Positions 24,960 through 33,269 of a stretch of DNA of 64,000 nucleotides are shown one piece after another. The stretch is from Sva-07 sp964651825 (GTDB taxonomy: Bacteria > Actinomycetota > Acidimicrobiia > Acidimicrobiales > Ilumatobacteraceae): positions 1 to 64,000 of the forward strand of contig CAZYWK010000005.1 of assembly GCA_964651825.1 (NCBI GenBank), given 5' to 3'. The notes below the pieces were generated by a model. That model was not told where the DNA came from, made no database searches, and saw nothing but the letters and a program-made list of their open reading frames with translations. The translations under genes were made by a program, and so were the position numbers. Positions within the stretch are counted from its first letter, which is position 1; each line of letters opens with the position of its first letter.

Positions 24960-25750
24960 ACGCCGATCGGGAGGCCATCGAGGCGGCCGTCGAACGCCTC
25001 ATCACGGCCGGCACCACGCACGTGCCGTGCGCACCGATCATCGACCTGCTGCCCGACGGCACCATCGACGACGCCTACGAGGTGCAGCAGCGGGTCATCG
25101 CCCTCACCCAGGCGGGAGCCCGGCAGGTCGGGCGCAAGATCGGGTTGACCTCGCCGGTCGTCCAGCAGATGTTCGGGGTCGACCAGCCCGACTTCGGTGT
25201 GCTCTTCGCCGACATGGCGATCGGCGACGCCCAGCCCGTGCCGAACACCCGGCTGCTCCAGCCGCGCGTCGAGGCCGAGATCGCGTTCGTGCTGAAGGAC
25301 GACCTGCCCGATCGACCGGTGATCTCGAGCGACGTGCTGCGGGCGACCGACTTCGTGGTCGCGGCAATCGAGATCGTCGACAGTCGGATCGAGGACTGGA
25401 ACATCTCGATCGTCGACACCGTCGCCGACAACGCGTCGTCCGGCATGTTCGTACTCGGCGGGGCACCGAAACGACTCGCCGACATCGACGACCTCCGCAC
25501 CTGCGAGATGGCGATGACGGTCGACGGCGGCGACGTCGTCAGCTCGGGCACGGGGGCCGCCTGCCTCGGCTCGCCGATCAACGCCGTGATCTGGCTCGCC
25601 AACGCGGTCGCCGAACGCGGCGCCCCGCTGCGGGCGGGCGAGGTGATCCTGTCCGGTTCGTTGGGCCCGCTCGTCACCGTCGAGCGCGGCAGTACCTACG
25701 AAGCCACCATCACCGGCCTCGGCTCCGTCCGCGCCACCTTCGCTCCGTAG
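24956..25750 (+). CDS. mhpD: 2-keto-4-pentenoate hydratase (MhpD/HsaE/BphH family)
   Basis: A 264-residue FAH-superfamily hydratase adding water to 2-hydroxypenta-2,4-dienoate. Recognisable segments are GRKIGLTSPVVQQMFGV, PRVEAEIAFVL (metal-binding Glu residues), IEIVDSRIEDW and a C-terminal SGSLGPLV. GTG 24956 overlaps the dioxygenase stop (GTGA). It completes the lower pathway: hydratase, aldolase, dehydrogenase. Confidence 0.95.
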   Translation: MNADREAIEAAVERLITAGTTHVPCAPIIDLLPDGTIDDAYEVQQRVIALTQAGARQVGRKIGLTSPVVQQMFGVDQPDFGVLFADMAIGDAQPVPNTRLLQPRVEAEIAFVLKDDLPDRPVISSDVLRATDFVVAAIEIVDSRIEDWNISIVDTVADNASSGMFVLGGAPKRLADIDDLRTCEMAMTVDGGDVVSSGTGAACLGSPINAVIWLANAVAERGAPLRAGEVILSGSLGPLVTVERGSTYEATITGLGSVRATFAP

Positions 25751-25793
25751 GCGGATCACGACCGGTGCCTGGACTTCCGACGGTTTGCGTCCG

Positions 25794-26870
25794 ATGGATC
25801 TGAGGATTCCACGGCACTGGGATGCCATCTCGGCGTCGTGGATGACGGCGGCACTGGCCGAGGCCTTCCCCGGTGTCGAGGTGAGCGAGGTGGCGGTGGT
25901 GCTGCGCGATGACGGCACGAACCGCCGGGCCCGTCTCGCCCTGTCGTACTCCCGCGGTTCGGGTCCGGCCACCGTGTTCCTGAAGGCGTCGGACCCCGAC
26001 CACGCCGAGGTCAACGCGCGGACCGGTGGTGTGTTCAACGAGCCGCGGTTGTTCGCCTCGGGCGTGCCGTTGCCGCTCGATCACCCAGCCGTGTACTTCA
26101 CGCTGATCGACGAGGCACGGTTGGACTTCATCATGGTGATGGAGGACATCACCGCTCGCGGCGGCGACCCACGCGACGCAACCCGGCCGATGACCGTGGA
26201 ACAGGTGGCAAGTGGCGTGGCGAGCCTGGCGCAGTTGCACAGCACGTTCTGGGGCGAACGGTTCGACCACCATCGCCAGCTGTCGTGGGTCGAGCCGTTC
26301 GTGGCATGGCGAGGCATGGCGACCGGGATCGACATCGGATTGGAGCGCGCCGGCACGACGATCCCCGCGGAGGTCCAGCGCCTCACCGGCAAGCAGATCG
26401 TGCGCGACATCTGGGTGCCGTTCGTCGGCACGCTGGCCACCGGCGGCCAGACACTCGTGCACGGCGACGCCCACATCGGTAATACCTACGTACTGCCTGA
26501 CGACACCGTCGGCTTCCTGGACTGGCAGGTCGTACGACACGCCAACCCGGCGGTCGATCTCGGCTACTTCCTGCAGGGCGCGTGCACGATCGAGGACCGC
26601 CGTCGCTGCGAGCGCGACCTCGTCGAGGAATACCGCGGGGCGCTCACGCTCGGTGCTGACGAGCTGCCGTCGTCTGACGAGCTCTGGCTCCGCTACCGCG
26701 CCTCGACCGCGCACGGGCTCGCACTGTGGCTCGTCACCGCTGCCTCGGACTGGCAGCGGCTCGACGTCTCAGTCGCACTCGCCCAGCGCTACGCAGCCGC
26801 CTTCGTCGACCTCGACAGCCCCAGCGCCATCGAAGTGATCACCGAATCCACACCTCATCGAGATTCCTGA
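25794..26870 (+). CDS. Aminoglycoside-phosphotransferase-fold kinase (EcKinase-like)
   Basis: A 358-residue protein-kinase-like fold with the catalytic loop LVHGDAHIGNTYV and metal-binding VGFLDWQ, plus a candidate Lys in TVFLKASD. Overall it resembles the DUF1679/ecdysteroid-kinase group often encoded with acyl-CoA dehydrogenases in actinobacteria. It probably phosphorylates a small hydroxylated substrate. ATG 25794 is chosen over TTG 25785. It is 43 nt downstream of the hydratase and may be the last gene of the operon. Confidence 0.85.
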   Translation: MDLRIPRHWDAISASWMTAALAEAFPGVEVSEVAVVLRDDGTNRRARLALSYSRGSGPATVFLKASDPDHAEVNARTGGVFNEPRLFASGVPLPLDHPAVYFTLIDEARLDFIMVMEDITARGGDPRDATRPMTVEQVASGVASLAQLHSTFWGERFDHHRQLSWVEPFVAWRGMATGIDIGLERAGTTIPAEVQRLTGKQIVRDIWVPFVGTLATGGQTLVHGDAHIGNTYVLPDDTVGFLDWQVVRHANPAVDLGYFLQGACTIEDRRRCERDLVEEYRGALTLGADELPSSDELWLRYRASTAHGLALWLVTAASDWQRLDVSVALAQRYAAAFVDLDSPSAIEVITESTPHRDS

Positions 26871-26883
26871 GCACGGTGCTGAT

Positions 26884-26912
26884 CGATCTGCGTCGCGGTA
26901 GCGACAGGATCG
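26884..26912. terminator. Hairpin between convergent kinase and PIN genes
   Basis: A nested stem: outer CGATC/GATCG and inner GTCGC/GCGAC with a GGTA tetraloop. It sits 14 nt after the kinase stop and could end both convergent transcripts. Confidence 0.5.
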
Positions 26913-26957
26913 ACGTCGAGCGCGTGTGCCACGACGACAACGTACGTGCGGGGACCA

Positions 26958-27407
26958 TCACTCGTCGTCGCTGGGGATGACCGGGCCGCGGTGGGGATCG
27001 TCGGTCACCGGGTCGAACACGTTGAACCCGAGTGCCAGCGCTCCTCGAGCCATCTGGCGGTCGTGGGTGACCAGCGTCAGCGCCGCGGGGCCGAGGCGCA
27101 TCGCTGACGCAACGTGGATCGAGTCTGCTCCGCCGAGCGGAGCTGGCAGCGCGATCGCCTCAGCCAGCAGTTCGTCGTTCACCGACATGAGCAAGAACTC
27201 GTCGACGTATTCGGAGACGATGTCCTGGTCGACCCCAGCGTTCCTCGTCACCCGGCGTACCTCGACTTCCATCAGGAGCGAGGCCACGAACCTGTCACCG
27301 CGTGCGGCAGCCGTCTCGAACCATTCCTTTGCAGCGGCGGACTGCTCCACGATGGCTCGCAACAGCACGGAACTGTCGACGTACCAAGTGCGCTGCTGCT
27401 CACTCAT
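26958..27407 (-). CDS. PIN-domain toxin (VapC-like RNase)
   Basis: A 149-residue PIN nuclease. The acidic cluster is visible: Asp in YVDSSVLLRA, Glu in LLMEVEVRR, Asp in GGADSIHVASA and Asp in LVTHDRQM. It cleaves RNA, tRNA or rRNA in characterised VapC proteins. ATG 27407 overlaps the antitoxin stop by 8 nt, the usual toxin-antitoxin coupling; longer in-frame starts would run through the antitoxin. Confidence 0.9.
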   Translation of the reverse strand: MSEQQRTWYVDSSVLLRAIVEQSAAAKEWFETAAARGDRFVASLLMEVEVRRVTRNAGVDQDIVSEYVDEFLLMSVNDELLAEAIALPAPLGGADSIHVASAMRLGPAALTLVTHDRQMARGALALGFNVFDPVTDDPHRGPVIPSDDE

Positions 27408-27675
27408 CGAGACGCTGGCGATCGGATTCCAGCGCTTGCCCCACGTCGACTTCCGTTGACGCGGTTCGATAGGCGGAGCGCCTGGTGCCTGCACGCGGCG
27501 GAGCGAGCACGCCCGACATCACCAGCGCCTCGACGGGATCGTCCGACCCGGCGTTCGCCCGTTGCAGACGGTACGCAGGTACACCGCGACGCAGGATGAC
27601 CACCTCGCCCTCGTCGGCCAGCTTCGTCGCGCGAGACGGGTTCTGATTGAACTCGGTGAGCGACATCGTCGTCAT
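27400..27675 (-). CDS. Phd/YefM-type antitoxin
   Basis: A 91-residue antitoxin. The N-terminal Phd fold is clear (MSLTEFNQNPSRATKLADEG, VVILRRGVPAYRLQ), followed by an extended acidic/basic tail that should wrap the toxin. ATG 27675 is preceded by TAGATT with a 7-nt gap, a leaderless promoter that lies inside the operator palindrome; an ATG at 27696 would lie upstream of that promoter. Antitoxin-first order with an 8-nt overlap is standard. Confidence 0.87.
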   Translation of the reverse strand: MTTMSLTEFNQNPSRATKLADEGEVVILRRGVPAYRLQRANAGSDDPVEALVMSGVLAPPRAGTRRSAYRTASTEVDVGQALESDRQRLDE

Positions 27676-27682
27676 CTCGGTG

Positions 27683-27702
27683 AATCTAGCATACATACTA
27701 GA
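27683..27702 (-). promoter_or_regulatory. Autoregulatory operator/promoter of the PIN-Phd module
   Basis: TCTAG (27685-27689) and CTAGA (27698-27702) flank an 8-bp centre. The -10 TAGATT (complement of 27683-27688) overlaps the left arm, so bound antitoxin should block transcription. No other feature is seen in 27703-27807. Confidence 0.6.
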
Positions 27703-27807
27703 TATTGCAGTGGAACCTTGGTCCGACCGGGAGGGCTGTTCCAAAGGTTTGTCCCAGGTCGCTCCGGGCGAGCGGCAGGGGGATCGTGGCGAGGCAGAGC
27801 CGGGCGG

Positions 27808-29313
27808 TCAGTCGGTCCAGAGGTAGTGGTCGGCGGCGCGGTGGTGGTTGTAGATGGTCATCTCCTGCTTCTTGCTCAGGCGGTGGCCGTCGAAGCTGGG
27901 GGAGTGCATCCCGATCGTGATGTTCTCGGTGTTGTCGAGATCCTGGGTGAGGACCTCGCCGAGGTCGGCGTCGCGGTAGTCGTCGAAGTGCTGGGGGGTG
28001 AACTCGGTCTTCTTGTCGTAGTCCGCCACCGGAACCTGTTCGAGTGAGAACATCTCGAACAGGCAGGTGTCCGGGTCCTTGCCGTTCGGGCGGGCGCGGT
28101 AGCCGATGATGCAACCCTGGTTCGGCAGCAGGACAGTGTTGGGGAACACGTGCCACGCCGTGCCGGCAGCCGCCCAAGCCTGGGACGGGATCTCCGGCCA
28201 GTCGAGGCCGTCGGCTGTCGCCGCTTCGCGGAGCAGCTGCAGGTAGTACTGGCCCGCGTTCACCCCGTCGGGGACGTCGGCGGTGCGGAGCTGCTCCGCC
28301 ACGCGGATGCTGCGCTCGGTCTCCAGGGCTTGCATGTCGTTGGCGATGTACTGGACGGCGTCGGCGATCGACCGGCGCTCGTCCTTCGCTCCCTCGACGT
28401 GCTTGCTGGACGGATCCTTGCCGAGTTCTTCGAGGTCAGCGTCGGTGATCGGGCCCTTCGCGGATTCGAGCGCCGACGCGCCGCTCTTCTTCGGCCCGAG
28501 GCTGGCGTAGCGGGCGAACTTGCCGAACGTCGCCGTCGGCGACCACGGCCGCCGGTCGAGCTCTTTCAGCGTGGCGATGTTGTGGTTGCGCTTGTCCCAG
28601 CGGGTGAGCTGAGGGTGGGTGCCGGGCACGTGGTACGCCTCGAGGAACCCGTCGAGTGCCGTCTTCCAGTTGCACGGCGCGATGACGCTCTTCATCCACC
28701 GGTAGCGCATGTTCTCGAGGTGGAACGGCTCGAACACCTCGGGGATCGGGTCGAGATACTCCAGCAGCGGCTCGGCGTCAGGGTCCATGTTGATGAACAC
28801 GAAGCCGGCCCACGTGTCGACCTGTACGGGTTGCAGCCCGAGGTCGTCGTCGGAGCGCGGGGTGAACTCCTCCGGGTCGAGCACGAGGCGGATCGAGCCG
28901 TCGAGGTTCCAACGCCAGCCGTGGAACGGGCAGATGAGGGCGCCGACGCGGCCGCGGCCGGTGGCGAGGCGGGTGCCCCGGTGGCGGCATGCGTTGAAGT
29001 AGCCGCGGATCGTGTCGGTCGATTCGCGCACGACGAGGATCGAGTGGCCGCCGATCAGGTACTCGTAGTAGCTGCCGACGCCGGGGAGATCCTCCAGACG
29101 GCACGCCATGAGCCACGTGCGGGTGAACAGCTTGTCGACCTCGAGCTGCTGGAACTCGGCGTCGAGGTAGCGGCCCTTCGGGATGAACGCGTCACCGAGC
29201 CGGTAGCGCTCGGGGACGACGTCGACCGGGACGTCCTCCGGTGACCACCGCCGGCGGACCGTGACCGGCTGCGTGTCGGAGTCGAGTGGTGAGGAGTCGA
29301 TTGCGGATGTCAT
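27808..29313 (-). CDS. Rieske non-heme iron oxygenase, alpha subunit
   Basis: About 501 residues. The N-terminal Rieske [2Fe-2S] domain has CRHRG and CPFHGW (about residues 110-135). The catalytic domain has the mononuclear-iron histidines in DGFLEAYHVPGTHPQL, with a distal acidic ligand probably in NTENITIGMHS. It activates O2 to hydroxylate or dealkylate a ring compound. ATG 29313 has GGAG at 6 nt; ATG 29319 would lie directly on the ribosome binding site. No reductase, ferredoxin or beta subunit is encoded nearby, so electron supply must come from elsewhere. Longer than KshA-type steroid hydroxylases (about 380). Confidence 0.93.
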   Translation of the reverse strand: MTSAIDSSPLDSDTQPVTVRRRWSPEDVPVDVVPERYRLGDAFIPKGRYLDAEFQQLEVDKLFTRTWLMACRLEDLPGVGSYYEYLIGGHSILVVRESTDTIRGYFNACRHRGTRLATGRGRVGALICPFHGWRWNLDGSIRLVLDPEEFTPRSDDDLGLQPVQVDTWAGFVFINMDPDAEPLLEYLDPIPEVFEPFHLENMRYRWMKSVIAPCNWKTALDGFLEAYHVPGTHPQLTRWDKRNHNIATLKELDRRPWSPTATFGKFARYASLGPKKSGASALESAKGPITDADLEELGKDPSSKHVEGAKDERRSIADAVQYIANDMQALETERSIRVAEQLRTADVPDGVNAGQYYLQLLREAATADGLDWPEIPSQAWAAAGTAWHVFPNTVLLPNQGCIIGYRARPNGKDPDTCLFEMFSLEQVPVADYDKKTEFTPQHFDDYRDADLGEVLTQDLDNTENITIGMHSPSFDGHRLSKKQEMTIYNHHRAADHYLWTD

Positions 29314-29393
29314 CGTCATCTCCAGGACTGGTCGGTAGCGTGGCCGATGTTCAATTCAGTGTACTCATTCATCGCTCGGACCGGATCCCATCG

Positions 29394-29497
29394 AGCGATG
29401 TAGTTGTGGGGCCCTATTGACGCGACATCGCCATCGCTCGGCGAGCGGCGGCGCTGGCGATGTAGCTCTCGTGCGCCAATGACGCGACATCGCCATC
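29394..29497. repeat. Tandem 42-bp direct repeat with internal inverted repeats
   Basis: Two copies (about 29394-29435 and 29456-29497) share GCGATGTAG at one end and TGACGCGACATCGCCATC at the other, at a 62-bp period. Between them ACATCGCCA (29425-29433) pairs with TGGCGATGT (29455-29463), enclosing CGCTCG/CGAGCG. The second copy runs into the stop codon of the flavoprotein gene. The remaining part of 29314-29495 holds the Rieske promoter region (TACACT near 29358). Confidence 0.6.
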
Positions 29498-31079
29498 ACC
29501 TTTCCTGGGCGGCCATGTCGAGGGCGGCGAGGTAGGAGAACACCATCGCGGAGCCGATCGGGCCGCCGGCGCCGGGGTAGATGCGGCCGAGCGCGGGTGC
29601 CATCGTGTTGCCCGACGCGTAGAGGCCCTCGATCACCGAGCCGTCCGGGCGCAGGACCCGGGCGTTGGCGTCGGTGGTGAGGCCGCCCTTCGTGCCGAGG
29701 TCGGTGACGACCACCTTCACCGCGTAGTACGGCGGCCGGTCGAGCACGCCGAGGCAGCGGTTCGGCCCGTCGGTGTGGGCACCGCGCAGGAGGGCGACCA
29801 CTCGGTCCCACGGCGTCTCGCCGCGGTGGAACTGCTCGTCGACCCCGCTCAGTGCGTCGTCGTTGAAGCGGGCGACCGACTGCGTCAACGCGCCCGCTGG
29901 CACGCCGATCTGCTCGGCGAGCTCCTCGACGGTGTCGGCGCGCACGAGGGCTCCGGCTTCGAGCCAGGTGTCGACGTCGAACCAGCCGGGTGCCGGCGGG
30001 TCGACGGGCAACATGCCGAAGCCGTCGTTGTCGATCAGTCGCTGGTCGAACACCCAGTGGGTCGGCAGGGTCGAGGCGCCGCCGTCGGGATCGTGGGCGG
30101 CGAGGATCTCGTGGCCGGCGCGGTCGTAGGGGAGTCGCTCGTTCATGAAGCGCTCGCCGGCCGAGTTCACCCAGATGCCGCTCCACACCATCGTGTAGAA
30201 CACCGGCCGCCCGTCGGGCGGCACGACACCCGGAGCGAACCACGCCTCGTCGAGCAGCGCGGTGCCCGCCCCGGCCTCGATGCCGGCGAGTAGCGCGTCG
30301 CCCGTGTTCGTCGCTACGCCCATCGTCCACTCGTGGGTGAGGGGTGCTTGGTGTTGCTGGCGCAGATCCCGGCTCGCCTCGTAGCCACCGGCCGCGAGCA
30401 GCACGCCGCGATCGGCGAACAGCTGCACCGTCTCGCCGTCGGACACCGCCTCGACACCGACCACCCGTTCGCCGTCGACGATCAGGCGCGTCAACGCGGT
30501 GCTGGTGCGGACCTCGCCGTGGCCGGTGTTCATGAACGCGCGCAGGGCGCGGCCGATCAGGGCCTGGCCGCCGACCATCGTCTCGGTGGGCTCGACGCCC
30601 CAGCGCTCGGTCCACAGCGGGCGGCGCACCAGCGGTTCGAGGTCGCCGAGCTCCGAGCGCTCGATCGTCCGCGGGAAGATCGTGCGTCCCTTGCGCAGCG
30701 CGCCAGGGGCCTCGGCGAAGTAGTCGGGCACGCCGCGCCACTCGAACTCGCCGATCGCGGGGTCGGCCTCGAGCTCGGCGATCATCCGGGGACCGGCGTC
30801 GAGGTACGCCTCGCGGAGGGCGACCGGGGCGTCGTCGCCGATGATGGCATCGAGGTACGGCCGGGCCGCGTCGGAGCCGCCTTCCAGACCGGCGCGGACC
30901 TCGGCCGGATTGCCCGGGAGCCAGATGCCGGCGCCCGACCAGGCGGTCGTGCCACCGACGACGTCGGCCTTCTCGATCACCAGCGTGCGCAGGCCGCGTG
31001 CCGCCGCGGCGTAGGCGCCGAACAGCCCGCCGCCGGAGCCCACGACGATCACGTCGTAGCGGTCGTCGGTGGTAGCCAT
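29496..31079 (-). CDS. FAD-dependent dehydrogenase, 3-ketosteroid delta-1-dehydrogenase-like
   Basis: A 527-residue FAD_binding_2 flavoprotein. The dinucleotide motif VVGSGGGLFGAYAAAARG is followed by VGGTTAWSGAGIWLPGN; GIWVNSAGERFMNE is conserved. The C-terminus has TDLGTKGGLTTDANARVL and SGNTMAPALGRIYPGAGGPIG, where the Tyr corresponds to the catalytic-site Tyr of KstD (MGHSYAGAG type). It probably desaturates a ring ketone. ATG 31079 overlaps the cupin stop (TGATG), so the two are co-translated. Fumarate-reductase-like alternatives are less likely given the KstD-type tail. Confidence 0.92.
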   Translation of the reverse strand: MATTDDRYDVIVVGSGGGLFGAYAAAARGLRTLVIEKADVVGGTTAWSGAGIWLPGNPAEVRAGLEGGSDAARPYLDAIIGDDAPVALREAYLDAGPRMIAELEADPAIGEFEWRGVPDYFAEAPGALRKGRTIFPRTIERSELGDLEPLVRRPLWTERWGVEPTETMVGGQALIGRALRAFMNTGHGEVRTSTALTRLIVDGERVVGVEAVSDGETVQLFADRGVLLAAGGYEASRDLRQQHQAPLTHEWTMGVATNTGDALLAGIEAGAGTALLDEAWFAPGVVPPDGRPVFYTMVWSGIWVNSAGERFMNERLPYDRAGHEILAAHDPDGGASTLPTHWVFDQRLIDNDGFGMLPVDPPAPGWFDVDTWLEAGALVRADTVEELAEQIGVPAGALTQSVARFNDDALSGVDEQFHRGETPWDRVVALLRGAHTDGPNRCLGVLDRPPYYAVKVVVTDLGTKGGLTTDANARVLRPDGSVIEGLYASGNTMAPALGRIYPGAGGPIGSAMVFSYLAALDMAAQER

Positions 31080-31543
31080 CAGTTGGTCACCCAGCCGTGG
31101 GGGTGCCAGTAGGTGTCCAGCTTGGTGACCGGTTCGGGCCACGTCTCGACGAACGTCGCGCCGTGCGGCCCGGCGGTCAGCGTGTACGGCATCCCCGCGC
31201 TGACGACGAAGAACTGGCCCGGCCCGACCGTGCGGCCGGAGCGACCACCTTGCTCGACCGTCAGCTCGCCGCCGAACACGATGACGAGCTGGCGCAGGCT
31301 CTGGTGGTGCGTCGGCATCGTGAACCCGGCGCGGAGGCGAACGCCGATCAGGTTGAACGCGGGATCGATCTTCGTCGAGCGCCACATCGCGCCGTCGAAC
31401 GTGGCCGCCACGTCGACCGGTGCCGCGGCGAGCGGTCCGCCGTCGATCCAGTGGTGCTGCGGGCTCGTGGGGTCGATCGAAAGTGGCGTCCAGCCCTCCG
31501 CGTTCGTAGCGTCGCCCAGCAGGTTGAAGTAGTCGATCGCCAC
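31079..31543 (-). CDS. Cupin-domain protein
   Basis: A 154-residue single cupin with barrel motif 1 around MPTHHQSLRQLVIVFGGELT and motif 2 around GPGQFFVVSAGMPYTLTAG. It is a paralogue of the divergent cupin at 31668: WTPLSIDP/WVPLSLDQ and VAATFDGAMW/FAATFDGAMW align from end to end. GTG 31543 is preceded by CACAAT with a 7-nt gap and no ribosome binding site. It is coupled to the KstD-like gene. The role may be substrate binding, isomerisation or metal-dependent oxidation; unresolved. Confidence 0.87.
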   Translation of the reverse strand: MAIDYFNLLGDATNAEGWTPLSIDPTSPQHHWIDGGPLAAAPVDVAATFDGAMWRSTKIDPAFNLIGVRLRAGFTMPTHHQSLRQLVIVFGGELTVEQGGRSGRTVGPGQFFVVSAGMPYTLTAGPHGATFVETWPEPVTKLDTYWHPHGWVTN

Positions 31544-31667
31544 GACACCGATTGTGGTCCGCGGGCCGCCGCAGTGTCACGGTCGCTGCCAGGGGACATC
31601 CCATCAGGCAGGACGTCGGAAGGGCCGACGGTGACACCGGTGCGGCCCGCCGGGCATGATGAACGCC
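31544..31667. promoter_or_regulatory. Divergent promoter region of the paired cupins
   Basis: Leftward -10 CACAAT (complement of 31551-31556), 7 nt from GTG 31543; rightward CATGAT (31655-31660), 7 nt from GTG 31668. GTGTCAC near 31574 and GTGACAC near 31631 form a wide inverted pair. No gene is present. Confidence 0.5.
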
Positions 31668-32141
31668 GTGGGAATCACGTTCGCCGACCTCCTCGACGAG
31701 GAGGACTGGGTACCGCTGTCGCTCGACCAGCAGGCGTTCCCGAGCTACCTCTGGAACGACGGCGGGCTGCTCGCCGATGCGCCGGTCGACTTCGCCGCGA
31801 CGTTCGACGGGGCGATGTGGATGAGCCGCAAGCCGATCGAGATCCCCGTGTTCAACCGCAACCCGCTGCGGGTGCGGCCGCACTTCGTGGTGCCCCGGCA
31901 TCACCACAACTTCGACGAGATGCTGTTCGTGTTCCAGGGCCAGTACAGCATCGAGTACGACGAGGACGATGGCACCACCAGCACCGTCGTGGTGAAGCCG
32001 GGCGACGTGTTCGTCAGCCACGCCGGCACGCCCTACACGATGACCGCTGGCCCGGAAGGCGTCGTGTACATCGAGACGTGGCCGGGCCCGATCCGCCAGC
32101 TCACCACCACGTGGCACGACTCGGGCTGGGTGCGCCGCTGA
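31668..32141 (+). CDS. Cupin-domain protein (paralogue of the divergent cupin)
   Basis: A 157-residue cupin with motif 1 VVPRHHHNFDEMLFVFQGQY (HxH and Glu metal ligands) and motif 2 PGDVFVSHAGTPYTMTAG. GTG 31668 is preferred over ATG 31656: the reading VGITFADLL then aligns residue by residue with VAIDYFNLL of the paralogue, and a CATGAT -10-like hexamer lies 7 nt upstream. It retains more histidines than its partner, so it may be the metal-dependent member. It is followed by the cyclase/BVMO genes. Confidence 0.86.
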   Translation: MGITFADLLDEEDWVPLSLDQQAFPSYLWNDGGLLADAPVDFAATFDGAMWMSRKPIEIPVFNRNPLRVRPHFVVPRHHHNFDEMLFVFQGQYSIEYDEDDGTTSTVVVKPGDVFVSHAGTPYTMTAGPEGVVYIETWPGPIRQLTTTWHDSGWVRR

Positions 32142-32198
32142 CCCACCGCTTGCCGCGCCGATCTGTCGGCGCCCGGACGTTCGACGAAAGAGGAAACC

Positions 32199-33269
32199 GT
32201 GACCGCCACGAACGGGCAATCCAGGCGATGGACCCAGCGTCCCGCGAACTCGACGTGGGGTGACTGGGGTGACGACGACGAGCTCGGCCGGATCAACCTG
32301 ATCACGCCCGAGAAGGTGCTGCAAGGGGTTGCCGAGGTGCAGGCAGGCGTGAGCTTCTGCCTGAGCCTGCCGCTCGACTTCCCGGGCGGCACGGTGCTCA
32401 ACCAGCGGCGCCGCCCGCCGCGCCTGGCGCCCACCGAGGACCTCGACGGCAACCCGGAGGCCTTCTTCAACGCCCACATGAGCGACATGGACCCGCGTTA
32501 CGTCGACGTGTGGGCCGACGACGACGTGACCCTCTCGCTCCAGTACTCGACGCAATGGGACTCGCTGGCCCACGTCGGCGCCGAGTTCGACGTCGACGGC
32601 GACGGCGTGGAGGAGTCGGTGTACTACAACGGCTTCCGGGCCGAGGTCGACATCGTCGGCCCGCACAGCGACGCCGCGGGCGACGGCTGCGGACATGCCA
32701 GCTTCGGCAAGCACCTCGGCCTCGAGCACATGGCGTACCACGGGGTGCAGGGGCGCGGCGTGCTGGTTGACATCGCCCATCACGTCGGCCACGAGTGGCG
32801 CGGTATCGACTTGAAGACGCTCCAGGAGATCATGGACGCCGACGGCGTGGTCGTCGAGCCCGGCGACATGCTGTTGCTGCACACCGGCTTCGCCACCGAG
32901 ATCCTCGGCTGGAACAAGGAGCTCGACCCGCGCAAGGCGTTCACGACCTGCGCGTACCTCGACGCGCACGACGACGCGCTGCTCGACTGGATCGTCGACT
33001 CGCAGATCTCCGCGCTCGTCGCCGACAACTACGCCGTCGAGGGGCTCGTCGCGTCGCACAAGGATCCCGATCCCGAGCGGCACTCGTTCCTGCCGATCCA
33101 CAACCTGTGCCTGTTCCGCCTCGGCATCCCCCTCGGTGAGCTGTGGTACCTGCACGAGTTGGCGGCCTGGTTGCGCGAACACGATCGCAGCCGGTTCCTC
33201 CTGACTGCGCCACCCTTGCGCCTCCCTGGTGCCATGGGCTCGCCGTTGACCCCCATCGCCACCGTATGA
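32199..33269 (+). CDS. Cyclase-family (kynurenine-formamidase-like) metal hydrolase
   Basis: A 356-residue protein of the cyclase superfamily. WDSLAHVG holds the HxG-type metal site (the usual HxGTHxD is degenerate), GVLVDI and PGDMLLLHTGF are conserved, and VADNYAVEG and LPIHNLCLFRLGIPLGE are typical of the long actinobacterial branch. GTG 32199 has GAGGA at good spacing. It overlaps the monooxygenase by 4 nt (ATGA). Possibly it opens a lactone or cyclic product made by the next enzyme; that is inference. Confidence 0.88.
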   Translation: MTATNGQSRRWTQRPANSTWGDWGDDDELGRINLITPEKVLQGVAEVQAGVSFCLSLPLDFPGGTVLNQRRRPPRLAPTEDLDGNPEAFFNAHMSDMDPRYVDVWADDDVTLSLQYSTQWDSLAHVGAEFDVDGDGVEESVYYNGFRAEVDIVGPHSDAAGDGCGHASFGKHLGLEHMAYHGVQGRGVLVDIAHHVGHEWRGIDLKTLQEIMDADGVVVEPGDMLLLHTGFATEILGWNKELDPRKAFTTCAYLDAHDDALLDWIVDSQISALVADNYAVEGLVASHKDPDPERHSFLPIHNLCLFRLGIPLGELWYLHELAAWLREHDRSRFLLTAPPLRLPGAMGSPLTPIATV

